Below, piece by piece: positions 1 through 8,714 of a stretch of DNA of 64,000 nt. The position numbers were made by a program, and so were the translations under genes. Position 1 is the first letter of the stretch. Every line of letters starts with the position of its first letter. The notes beneath the pieces are model-generated. The model did no database searches and was not told the origin of the DNA. It was given only the letters and a program-made list of their open reading frames with translations. The stretch comes from Pseudomonadota bacterium (GTDB taxonomy: Bacteria; Pseudomonadota; Gammaproteobacteria; Steroidobacterales; Steroidobacteraceae), in NCBI GenBank assembly GCA_021805865.1, contig JAJZDX010000004.1, positions 62,001-126,000 of the forward strand, read 5' to 3'.

Positions 1-305
1 TGATAGTACGCATCATCCGCCGCTCCCGTCGCCCAACCGACGAACTTGCCCCCCTGCTTGAAGGCGGCATCACACTCCCGGAAGAGCGCGGTCTCCGATA
101 CACCCATCCGTTCCAGGGAGGCGCGCATCGTCGGCCACGTGCCCTCCCCCACCCCGATCGCCCGGATGTCCGGGGATTCGATCAGCGTGACCGAGAGGCC
201 GCCCGCCTTCATCCTCGCCTGATGGCGGGCGGCGATGGTGCCTGCGGTGAGCCACCCGGCGGTTCCTCCGCCGACGATGACCACCGCCCTGACGGGTCTC
301 ACCAC
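1..305 (-). CDS. Tryptophan halogenase-like flavoprotein, N-terminal part (truncated by window edge)
   Basis: Reverse-strand reading from GTG at 303-305 (or 300-302) gives V-R-P-V-R-A-V-V-I-V-G-G-G-T-A-G-W-L-T-A-G...IESPDIRAIGVGEGTWPTMRASLERMGVSETALFRECDAAFKQGGKFVGW: FAD GGGTAGW motif, GVGEGTxP motif and FK region as in FAD-dependent tryptophan halogenases. Not in the supplied ORF track (non-ATG start, no stop inside window). Confidence 0.85.
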   Translation of the reverse strand, partial: MVRPVRAVVIVGGGTAGWLTAGTIAARHQARMKAGGLSVTLIESPDIRAIGVGEGTWPTMRASLERMGVSETALFRECDAAFKQGGKFVGWATGAADDAYY

Positions 306-306
306 A

Positions 307-3300
307 TCAGAACCTGGCGCGCACGCCGAACGAGAGCGAACGTCCGTACTGGATCAGGTTCAGTGTCTGATTCGGGAATCTCCCATACGTGTGGTATATG
401 GAATTGGTCAGGTTGTTCGCATCGAAGTACACGTTCACGTACTTGTCGATCTGGTAGTTGGTGGCGAAGTCGAGCTGAGTGAACGGCGCCTGATACACCG
501 GCTCGTTCCCAAAGGCTCCGCCGCCCTGCTCCTGCCCCGTCAGGAGCAGCAGCTTTGACTGCCAATTCACCGTGACCCTGGCCTGCCACTTGTTCCGCTG
601 GTAGAACAGTGTGCCGTTTGCCGAGCTGCCGACGCCCGTCAGCGCGAACTGGTTCGAGGTGGTGTTGTAGTTGTTGAAGTTCGCATTATCGTGCATCCAC
701 GTGCCGTTGATCATCACGCCGAATCCGAACGGCAGCATCTGCTGCCAGGTGGCCGACACGCCGGTGACGTCCGCCGACAGCTTGTTCGAGTAGGTGGTCT
801 CCGCGAATACCATCGGCTTTCCGCAGCCGGAGTCCGTGAAGACGACCGAGCCGCCGGCGCTGTAGGTGCACGGAGCCGGATCGTTGACCGGAAGAGTGAC
901 ATCGGTCACGCTCGAGGTCGGGAAGTTCGACACCTGCTTGTAGAACGGATGGATCTCCGCGTAGTCGTTCGGCGCGTAGAACCACGACAGCCTCATATCA
1001 TAGTTATTGGACAGGTACGGCATCAGATTCGGGTTGTTGCCGGTCGCGGTCAGCGCATTGACCCGGCCGCCGTAGGACGTGTTCGGGATCAACTGCAGGT
1101 TCGGCGGCGCGGATTCCGTCCGCGAGAAATCAAATGCCGCCTCGAGCTGCCGCGTGGGCCAGAGGGCCAGATCCAACGCCGGCAGGAAGTAGCCGTACGA
1201 GTTTGTGGTCTGCGTCCACTTCGGCGCTCCCGTGCCGAACTTGTACGCCGTCGGGTCGCCGGCCCCCACCCACGCGACGCTCGTCACCGGCGCCGCCAGG
1301 CCTGCGATCACCTCGTCCGTCTTCTGATACCGCAGTCCCAGCCGCGTCATGAGCCGCATGCCGTCCACCCGGAAATCATGGCTCACCTGCACGAACGGCG
1401 CATAGTTCATGCGGGCCACATGCTGCACCGAGGTCGTGCTCAACGCCTCCGTGGGCACACCGCCGGTGTAATTCGGGTAGCCGGCGGTCGGAGTCCAGCT
1501 CGAGTCGATCGGCTGGGTCATCAGATAGTGGAGCACCGAGTACGGGTTGTACACCAGCAGGCTCGACGGCAGATTGCCGCCGCCGCCATAGCCGGGCATC
1601 CAGGTGCCGACATTGACCGCATTGAAGAGCGAGGAGGGCAGCGGTACGCCCTGGGTGTTGCCCGATGCCGGACCATAACCCGACCAGAGCTCCCAGTAGT
1701 TGTTGGTGAAGGTGTCAAACTCCTTCGTGTTCCAGTCGTCGTCGAGAAATTGCGCCCCGAACTGCACCTTGGTGCTGTTGCCCGGGTTCCAGGTGGCGGA
1801 GATCCTCGCCTCGTTGATCTGGTCCGAATTCTGCTGCGTCTGCAGCGGCAGCACGTGAGATCCGATGATGAACGGATTCAGTCCGTTGTAATTCGGCGAT
1901 GCGGTCGCGCCCGAGCCCGTCGCGACGGCATTCGGACCATAAGCGCTCCAGTACGGCAGCACGTTGCCGCTCTTGTTCAGAGTCAGGCCGCCGGTGTAGT
2001 TGTTTGTGACGTCGCCAAAGCCCACATCGGAATCGATATCGCTGTAGGTGCCGTTCGGGTTCAGCTGCGACTTGGACTGATCGGCATCGACATCCAGGGT
2101 CCAGTTGTCGTTGACGTTCCACAGGACGTTGAGCCCGTAGGTGTTCGTGACGATGTACTGGTCCGCAACGAACGCATTGAAGTCGGTCGGGCCCGTATAA
2201 TTGAAATTGCTGATCGTGCCGTTGCCGTCGAGCGTCGCACCGGGGAACGCACCGAACCAGGTGCTGCGCTGCCAGCGATTAATGTGCTGATCCCACGACG
2301 AATAGTTCTCATCGAGCGTCACCAGCACCGATTTGCTCGGGTGCCATTGCAGCGCAACCCGTCCGTCCTTGCTGCGGGTGTCGATACGCTCGAGGTACAT
2401 GGCCATGTCCTGGGGGTACCAGACCGGCACTTGGGCATCTCCCGTGGCTCCGGGGCCCACGCTCGCGCACCCGGTGTTCCCGAAGGCGGTCGTGTAGTTG
2501 GCCGCGAGATTCGAGCAGGCGAATCCCCCGGCGGCGATTCCCTTCCATCCCACGACGTCCTGGTGGTGGGTGAGAGTGCTGTAGTCGGTGTAGTCGCCGT
2601 CGACCAGGATGCCGAACTTGTCGTGATCGAACGTGTCGCTGAACATTGCGCCCACGGCCGGCCGCATACCCCCATCCATCGGGTAGTTCGTCTCCCCGAT
2701 GTTGATTCCGCCGTGAAGGCCGGGATTCTGAAAAGGGGTCAGCATCTTGATGTTGACCACGGAGCCGATATTGCCCGAAGACAGCGCCATGTCGGGAGTC
2801 TTCAGGACATCGATCTCTCCCACGTACATGGCGCCGACGGTGGACACGTTGAACGTCTGTCCGTTGCCGGAGGCGACCTGCCGGCCGCCCATCAGCACCG
2901 TGTTGAACGAGCCGCCGAATCCGTTGACGTTGAAGCCCTGCGGCAGGCCGGTCGCGGTCGGCGCGCCGAAGGAGCTCGAGTAGGCGAGGGAGCCGCGATT
3001 GATGGTGACGCCCGGAATGTGCGCGAGGGCGCCTCCGATCGAGGAGTCGGGGAACTGGCCGATCGTCTCGGCGGAGATCGCATCGACCACGCCGATCGAT
3101 TCCTTCTTGATCTGCAGCGACCGCTCCAGGGACCCGCGGATGCCCGTGACGATGATCGGTTGCAGCGCGGTGGCGGATTCCGCCACGGACTTCCCCGCCG
3201 AGGCAGTGCCGGTGGCGGGTCCGGCCGGGCTCCGGGCATACGCAGCCGCCCCGGTTGCGGGCACGGTGGTGTCCTCGGCATACAGACCCGCTCCGCGGGC

Positions 3301-3564
3301 GCTGAACAGGCCCAACGAGGCCATGGGCGTCGCGTTGAAACCCCGCTTTCGGGCCTTGGCTGCCTTGCCCGGCACGGGCGGCCGGTGCGAGCTTCTCTGC
3401 GGAGCGCCTCGGGCGTGCGCAACGCCGCCCGCGCCCAGGGTCAGCGACCCCAGAGCCAGCCCAGAGATTCCCAGTGTTGCGCTGGCCGAGCGGCCGAGCA
3501 CAGCGAATCCAGCGTTCTTCTTGACCGCGTTCTTTGTCGCGTTACGCAGTGTCTTGCGACTCAT
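307..3564 (-). CDS. TonB-dependent receptor (large, Caulobacter/Xanthomonas type)
   Basis: 1085 aa; plug-like IIVTGIRGSLERSLQIKKESIGVVDAISAETIGQFPDSSIGGALAHIPGVTINRG, long aromatic beta-barrel, C-terminal ...GRSLSFGVRARF ending in aromatic residue. Confidence 0.93.
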   Translation of the reverse strand: MSRKTLRNATKNAVKKNAGFAVLGRSASATLGISGLALGSLTLGAGGVAHARGAPQRSSHRPPVPGKAAKARKRGFNATPMASLGLFSARGAGLYAEDTTVPATGAAAYARSPAGPATGTASAGKSVAESATALQPIIVTGIRGSLERSLQIKKESIGVVDAISAETIGQFPDSSIGGALAHIPGVTINRGSLAYSSSFGAPTATGLPQGFNVNGFGGSFNTVLMGGRQVASGNGQTFNVSTVGAMYVGEIDVLKTPDMALSSGNIGSVVNIKMLTPFQNPGLHGGINIGETNYPMDGGMRPAVGAMFSDTFDHDKFGILVDGDYTDYSTLTHHQDVVGWKGIAAGGFACSNLAANYTTAFGNTGCASVGPGATGDAQVPVWYPQDMAMYLERIDTRSKDGRVALQWHPSKSVLVTLDENYSSWDQHINRWQRSTWFGAFPGATLDGNGTISNFNYTGPTDFNAFVADQYIVTNTYGLNVLWNVNDNWTLDVDADQSKSQLNPNGTYSDIDSDVGFGDVTNNYTGGLTLNKSGNVLPYWSAYGPNAVATGSGATASPNYNGLNPFIIGSHVLPLQTQQNSDQINEARISATWNPGNSTKVQFGAQFLDDDWNTKEFDTFTNNYWELWSGYGPASGNTQGVPLPSSLFNAVNVGTWMPGYGGGGNLPSSLLVYNPYSVLHYLMTQPIDSSWTPTAGYPNYTGGVPTEALSTTSVQHVARMNYAPFVQVSHDFRVDGMRLMTRLGLRYQKTDEVIAGLAAPVTSVAWVGAGDPTAYKFGTGAPKWTQTTNSYGYFLPALDLALWPTRQLEAAFDFSRTESAPPNLQLIPNTSYGGRVNALTATGNNPNLMPYLSNNYDMRLSWFYAPNDYAEIHPFYKQVSNFPTSSVTDVTLPVNDPAPCTYSAGGSVVFTDSGCGKPMVFAETTYSNKLSADVTGVSATWQQMLPFGFGVMINGTWMHDNANFNNYNTTSNQFALTGVGSSANGTLFYQRNKWQARVTVNWQSKLLLLTGQEQGGGAFGNEPVYQAPFTQLDFATNYQIDKYVNVYFDANNLTNSIYHTYGRFPNQTLNLIQYGRSLSFGVRARF

Positions 3565-3696
3565 TAGAAGCCCCCTCTATCACAAGTGCCTGAGTGTTGT
3601 AAATACGCCACATGAACAGCTGCCGGCGTGGCGCATGCCTTCCCGAGAGCTTTTGAAATCCCCGCACGGCGCTATGGTCCAGGTTCCCCCGAGGTA

Positions 3697-3710
3697 TGGT
3701 ACCGCTACCT
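3697..3710. promoter_or_regulatory. LacI-type operator-like palindrome TGGTACCGCTACCT upstream of TonB receptor 1
   Basis: Matches shared motif TGGTAnCGCTACCA found in other promoters of the same locus. Confidence 0.5.
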
Positions 3711-3881
3711 GACGAGGGAGCCAGTATGGTCTGGGTCCCAGTTCCCTGTCAACTGGGTTTCCGTACTCTGCAGGGGGGGCCGGGGAGCCTGTGTTTCCCA
3801 GCTTTCTCTGCCGGTTAAAATGAGTCTCGAAAGCCACCTGTGACGGGTTCCGCGGGCATCCCGGTCTCCCGTTACAACCGT

Positions 3882-3895
3882 TGGTTGCGTAACCA
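3882..3895. promoter_or_regulatory. LacI-type operator-like palindrome TGGTTGCGTAACCA in the divergent TonB receptor/halogenase region
   Basis: Near-perfect palindrome TGGTT-GCGT-AACCA with a CG centre, related to TGGTAnCGCTACCA. Confidence 0.45.
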
Positions 3896-4227
3896 TAGCC
3901 GAAGCTCGGCTTGAGTTCCCCGTCGCGAGCCGCAGGCGCCTCTCGGGCCGGCCAGTCCGTTGGCGAGGCGCGACGTCCCGGAGGTACAATCCTTTCGGCG
4001 AGGAGCGGCTTCTCACCCCCTGTCCCGTACCGATTCCTGGAGTATGCGGGATGATGACAACGCTGTCGTCCAACCTTCACCCGTGATCTCGCGGACCTCG
4101 CCGCCTCTGACCCGCTCCGGCACGACCCGATCCAACGCGTTGGCCCTGGCGCGCTCCTGCCCGATGCCCTCTTCCCTTTGCGGCCATCCGGCGCAGCGCG
4201 CCGGCATGCGGGTTGATTCAATGAGGC

Positions 4228-4241
4228 TGTTATCGCTACCA
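4228..4241. promoter_or_regulatory. LacI-type operator-like site TGTTATCGCTACCA upstream of halogenase 2
   Basis: Shares 13 consecutive bases (TATCGCTACCATT) with the site upstream of the GT41 gene at 8312. Confidence 0.5.
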
Positions 4242-4396
4242 TTCGAGGCGCCCCCGGTACTCGGATGGAGAACGTCCGTGCTTGCATCGCAGCGCCCTGT
4301 CAAATGCGATCATCGCCTCGCGCGTCCCGCTGCGCTCCCCGTGAGCCTGCCAGGAGCGTGCTCGCGCACCACGGCGGGCTCCAAGCTGCGCTCGTG

Positions 4397-5902
4397 ATGA
4401 ACGATCCGATCCGCAGCGTCGTCATCGTCGGGGGAGGCACCGCGGGCTGGATGACCGCCGCGACGCTGTCGAAGTCCTTCCCTCACCTGAAGGGAGGCAT
4501 CCGGCTCATTGAGTCGCAGGAGATCGGCACGGTGGGCGTCGGCGAGGCCACCATTCCGCCGATCATCGACTACCTTCGCACCCACGCCATCGACGAGGAC
4601 GATCTCCTGCGCAAGACGCAGGCGACCTTCAAGCTCGGGATCGAGTTCAAGGACTGGACGCGGCCGGGACATTCCTATGTCCACCCATTCGGCCCCACGG
4701 GCCTGCCCAAGGGCGGAGTGCCCTTCTACACCTACTGGCACAAGTGTGCGCTGGCCGGCACGGCCGCGCCGATCGAGGCGTATTCCCTGCAGGCACTCGC
4801 CGCGCGCCAGCACAAGTTCATGCGGCCCGTCCCCCGTATGCACTCCCCGCTTGCCACCATCGTCTACGCTCTGCACCTCGATGCAACGCTGTTCGCGGCC
4901 TATCTCAGGACCTGCGCCGAGGCGCGGGGCGTCGTGCGCACCGAAGGCAAGGTGCGCAGCATCGCATTGCGCCCCGAGGACGGCTTCATCGAATCCATCA
5001 CGCTCGAGAGCGGCGCTCGGATCGCCGCCGACCTGTACATCGATTGCACCGGATTTCGCGGCCTGTTGATTGAAGGGGCGCTCAAGAGCGGATACGAGGA
5101 TTGGACACATTGGCTTCCCTGCGATCGGGCCATCGCCGTTCCATGCGAGCGCACAGGGCCGCTCTCCTCACTCACTCGCGCGATGGCGCGCCGCGTCGGC
5201 TGGCAATGGCGCATTCCCTTGCAGCATCGCATCGGCAACGGCTACGTCTACAGCAGCCGGTTCATCGATGACGATACGGCGCAGGATATTCTCCTCCGCA
5301 GTCTCGAGGGCCGCCCGACACGCGAGCCGCTGCGCTTGCGCTTCACCACCGGGCGGCGCCGGCGGTGCTGGAACCGCAACTGCGTCGCCATCGGCCTGTC
5401 CGCGGGCTTTCTCGAGCCGCTCGAGTCCACCGGCATCCACTTGATCCAGCGCGGCATCCTCGTGCTGCTGAAGCTCTTCCCCGACCGTCATTTTCGGCAG
5501 CCGGATATCGATCGATACAACCAACAGATCGCATTCGACTACGAGCGCGCCCGGGATTTCCTCGTGGCGCACTATCATTTCACCGAGCGTGAGGAGGACT
5601 TCTGGCGCCACTGCCGCGGCACGGAGCTTCCCGAGACCCTGAAGGAGCGGCTCGAACTCTTCCGCGGCTACGGGCGCCTTCTGCGCGATGAGAACGAGCT
5701 GTTCTCGGTCCAGAGCTGGTTCCACCTGCTCGACGGCCAGGGTGTACGGACCGCCGGGTACGATCCCTTCGCGGACATGGTCGGCCCGAACCCGCAGGCG
5801 GCGCTCGATGAGATCCGCGAGGTCGTGGCCGGCTGCGCCGCCACCATGCCCGCGCACGAAGAGTTCATCCGACGACACTGCCGGGCGACGGCACCGCCTT
5901 GA
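4397..5902 (+). CDS. FAD-dependent tryptophan halogenase-like protein
   Basis: MNDPIRSVVIVGGGTAGWMTAATLSK (GxGxxG), GVGEATIPPI, ATFKLGIEF region and GWQWRIPLQ (WxWxIP signature of flavin-dependent halogenases). ATG at 4397 preferred over ORF-track 4265. Confidence 0.92.
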   Translation: MNDPIRSVVIVGGGTAGWMTAATLSKSFPHLKGGIRLIESQEIGTVGVGEATIPPIIDYLRTHAIDEDDLLRKTQATFKLGIEFKDWTRPGHSYVHPFGPTGLPKGGVPFYTYWHKCALAGTAAPIEAYSLQALAARQHKFMRPVPRMHSPLATIVYALHLDATLFAAYLRTCAEARGVVRTEGKVRSIALRPEDGFIESITLESGARIAADLYIDCTGFRGLLIEGALKSGYEDWTHWLPCDRAIAVPCERTGPLSSLTRAMARRVGWQWRIPLQHRIGNGYVYSSRFIDDDTAQDILLRSLEGRPTREPLRLRFTTGRRRRCWNRNCVAIGLSAGFLEPLESTGIHLIQRGILVLLKLFPDRHFRQPDIDRYNQQIAFDYERARDFLVAHYHFTEREEDFWRHCRGTELPETLKERLELFRGYGRLLRDENELFSVQSWFHLLDGQGVRTAGYDPFADMVGPNPQAALDEIREVVAGCAATMPAHEEFIRRHCRATAPP

Positions 5903-5933
5903 ATCAGGCGGCTCGCCGCCCGTGAGGCCCGCC

Positions 5934-8255
5934 TCAGCAATACAAATGCCCGGGCTCGAGACCGGCGTGGTGCCGCTCGTACATCTGCCGGTAAAGCGAT
6001 TCGAGATTACGGACAAAAGCCGTCGCATCGAACAAAGCGCAGCGGCCGCGACTGGCCGCGAGCTTGCGTTTGATCGCCCCGATGCGGTCGCCGTCGGTGG
6101 CGAGCTCGATCGCGCGGCGCTCGTAGTCGGCGCGGCTGTGCGCGATGAGCTCGGGTAGCTCCGCGGAAGTGAGAATGCTGGCCGCCATGCGCGCCGCGAA
6201 GGACTCCCCCGGCACGGTCAGCACCGGCAGACCCGCCCACAGCGCATCGGCGGCGGTGGTGCCCGCGTTGTAAGGCAAGGTGTCGAGAAACAGGTCCGCC
6301 ACCCGGTACCGCGCCAGATATTCCCCCATGGGCAGGAAGCCGCCGAAGACGAGCCGCTCGGGCCGGATGCCGCGCCGCGCGGCCTCGCGGCGCAGATTGC
6401 GCTCGACTGTGGGCGATCCGCTCAGCAGAAACAGCAGCCCGTTCGGCGCGGCGGAAAGGATGCGCATCCAGCTGTCGAACGTCTCGGGGGTGATTTTGTA
6501 GGTGTTGTTGAAGCAGCAGAAGACGAATCCCGACGGCGGCAGGCCGAGCTGCGCACGGGCGAAATTCCTCTCCGCGGCCGGACGCCTGGCGTCGTTGACC
6601 TGGTAGCTCGGCAGGTATGCGATCTTCTCGCTGTAGTGCTCTCTGGCCTCCGCGGGTATGAGCACGGCGTCGGCGAGGAGGTAGTCGACGAGCCGCCCGC
6701 CGAGCGTGCCGAGGTACCCCAGGTAGCTGACCTGCACGGGAGCGGCGCGCAGCGCCATGATGCCCGGCCGGGCATCACGCGTATAGCCGCCGAGGTCGAC
6801 CGCGATATCGATTTCGAGCCGCCTCGCGAGGGCGGCCACCTCGCGATCGGTCTGTGCGCCGAGCTCGAGAAAACGATCGCATGCGGTCTTGGCGCGGGCA
6901 CCGAGCTCATCGGGCACGTGCGGCCCAAAAGAGAAGGCGCTCAGCTCGAAGCGGGAGCGGTCATGCGCCTCGAAGAGCCCGGCCGCGAGCAGCGCTAACG
7001 CGTGGTTGCTCAGGTCCGCGGAGAAATAGCCGATGCGGATCCGCTCGTGGCGGGGATGGCGTGGCACGGCCGGCGGCGGGGCTCGCGCAAGGCTTTCACG
7101 CACACAGATCTCGGCGGCGCGCCGCTGCAGCGCGGGGGAGTCGATGAGGGTGAGCAGCACGAAGGGGGTGGCGGCCGTCTCACCGCGCGCCAGAGCCGCG
7201 GTGATGGCGGCCCGGTCGCTTTCCAGGCCTTCCCAGTCGCAGATCTGCATGCGGGCGTGGCGGCAATTGCCCCGCAGGAAGCGGCACTTCGGGTCGATTG
7301 CAAGGGCCTGCGCGTAGCTCGCGATCGCCTCCTCGATGACGCCGAGCTCCTGAAGCGCCAGGCCGCGGCAATGATAAGTGTAGGGATCCCGGTGGCCCAG
7401 GGTGATTGCCCGATCGAGACTCTCGAGCGCCTCGCGATATCGCTTGAGCTCATAGAGGGTCGCTCCCCGATTCGCGAACGCATTCGAACAGCGGGGATCG
7501 GCGGCCACAGCCCGGTCGTAGCTTGCGACGGCCTGCGCAAGCCGCTCCAGCCCGCGCAGCGTGTCGCCGCGATGAGCATGCGTCTGCGCGCAATCCGGCT
7601 GCAGCGCGAGCGCCCGCTCGAAGCTCTCGAGCGCCTCCTCTCGCCGCCCCATCACGCGCAAGGTGACGCCGCGGTTGCAGTGCGCCGCGGGGAACCTCGG
7701 CTGCAGCGCGAGCGCCCGCTCGACGCTGGCGAGCGCCTCCTCATAGCGGCCCCGCTCGTGCAAGGCGGCTCCGCGGTTGTTCCAGGCCGCGGCGTAATCG
7801 GGCTTCAACGCGAGGGCGCGCCCGTAGCTCTCGATCGCCTGATCGTATTGTTGCCGGTCGCCCAACGTCAACCCGCGGTTGTAGTGGGCCAGGGCATTGT
7901 CGGGCTTCAGGGCGAGCGCCCGCTCGTAGCACGCCAGAGCGTCACCGTATCGGCCGAGTGTGCGCAGGATGTTGCCATGGTTGACGTGCGCCTCGGCGCT
8001 GTCCGGCATCGCCGCCGCGGCGCGGCCCAGAAGCTCGGCGGCTTGCTGCGCCCTGCGGGTCTGCGCCAGCACAATTCCGAGCAGGGTGAGGGCACCGGGC
8101 TGGCCTGGCTCGCGCTCGAGGACGGATCGGCAGAGCTCCTCGGCCTCGGCCCACCGTCCCTGGGCATACAGCGTACTCGCCCGCTCCAGGGGGTGGATGG
8201 CCGTCCCGGCAGAGGCAGCAGACACGACGCCGGCGCTGCGGGGGTCTTCGCTCAT
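5934..8255 (-). CDS. TPR-repeat protein with C-terminal GT41 (SPINDLY/O-GlcNAc transferase-like) domain
   Basis: N-terminal tandem TPRs (AHYNRGLTLGDRQQYDQAIESYGRALALKPDYAAAWNNRG...), C-terminal RIGYFSADLSNHA ... VSYLGYLGTLGG ... FCCFNNTYKITPETFDSWMRIL ... VADLFLDTLPYNAGTTAADALWAGLPVLTVPGESFAARMAASIL typical of GT41. Confidence 0.93.
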   Translation of the reverse strand: MSEDPRSAGVVSAASAGTAIHPLERASTLYAQGRWAEAEELCRSVLEREPGQPGALTLLGIVLAQTRRAQQAAELLGRAAAAMPDSAEAHVNHGNILRTLGRYGDALACYERALALKPDNALAHYNRGLTLGDRQQYDQAIESYGRALALKPDYAAAWNNRGAALHERGRYEEALASVERALALQPRFPAAHCNRGVTLRVMGRREEALESFERALALQPDCAQTHAHRGDTLRGLERLAQAVASYDRAVAADPRCSNAFANRGATLYELKRYREALESLDRAITLGHRDPYTYHCRGLALQELGVIEEAIASYAQALAIDPKCRFLRGNCRHARMQICDWEGLESDRAAITAALARGETAATPFVLLTLIDSPALQRRAAEICVRESLARAPPPAVPRHPRHERIRIGYFSADLSNHALALLAAGLFEAHDRSRFELSAFSFGPHVPDELGARAKTACDRFLELGAQTDREVAALARRLEIDIAVDLGGYTRDARPGIMALRAAPVQVSYLGYLGTLGGRLVDYLLADAVLIPAEAREHYSEKIAYLPSYQVNDARRPAAERNFARAQLGLPPSGFVFCCFNNTYKITPETFDSWMRILSAAPNGLLFLLSGSPTVERNLRREAARRGIRPERLVFGGFLPMGEYLARYRVADLFLDTLPYNAGTTAADALWAGLPVLTVPGESFAARMAASILTSAELPELIAHSRADYERRAIELATDGDRIGAIKRKLAASRGRCALFDATAFVRNLESLYRQMYERHHAGLEPGHLYC

Positions 8256-8311
8256 CGATTTGAGCCGACCTCGTGCGCGCCAGAACGGCGCCGCCTTCGA
8301 CTCGGCAAATC

Positions 8312-8325
8312 TGGTATCGCTACCA
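8312..8325. promoter_or_regulatory. LacI-type operator-like palindrome TGGTATCGCTACCA upstream of the GT41 gene
   Basis: Palindromic half sites TGGTA/TACCA around a CG centre, 57 bp upstream of the start codon at 8255. Confidence 0.55.
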
Positions 8326-8687
8326 TTTCAGGCCGGCCGCTCCTTAGGATCTCATTCCTCTTTCGTTGCATCGCAATTCCGCAGTGTAGGGGCGATGCGG
8401 GCGATGCGCCACTGGCTTGTGCGCCCGGATACCCCGTAACCGCACCCGCCCTGTGCCCGAGGCCGTCCGCGGCGAGCGGCAACCGGAAAACTCCGCCGCC
8501 GAGACACGAGCGACGGCCGGCACACGCATCCCGCGTGGCCGGCACCCGAAGAGAGCCGATGGACGACCCGCCCACAGCGCGGGCGCAATCACAGGCGCGG
8601 CGCCGCGGGCGGCGGGCCGTCCGTTCCCGGGGGTTTTGGCCCGACGCGCGCCGCGCTCAGGCCGTCCGCGGCAACCATGCAGGCCCT

Positions 8688-8707
8688 GGCTGCAAGCGCT
8701 TGCAGCC
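8688..8707. promoter_or_regulatory. Perfect 20-bp palindrome GGCTGCAAGCGCTTGCAGCC (contains TGCAAGCGCTTGCA) just after TonB receptor 2
   Basis: Perfect inverted repeat read directly; core fits the LacI/GalR-family pattern TGnAAnCGnTTnCA; could alternatively act as a short terminator hairpin (8-bp stem, GCGC loop). Confidence 0.5.
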
Positions 8708-8714
8708 CATCCGA

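Noticed and set aside
691-3567. 958-aa plus-strand ORF opposite TonB receptor 1
   Set aside because: Shadow ORF; low-complexity Arg-rich translation and no recognisable fold.
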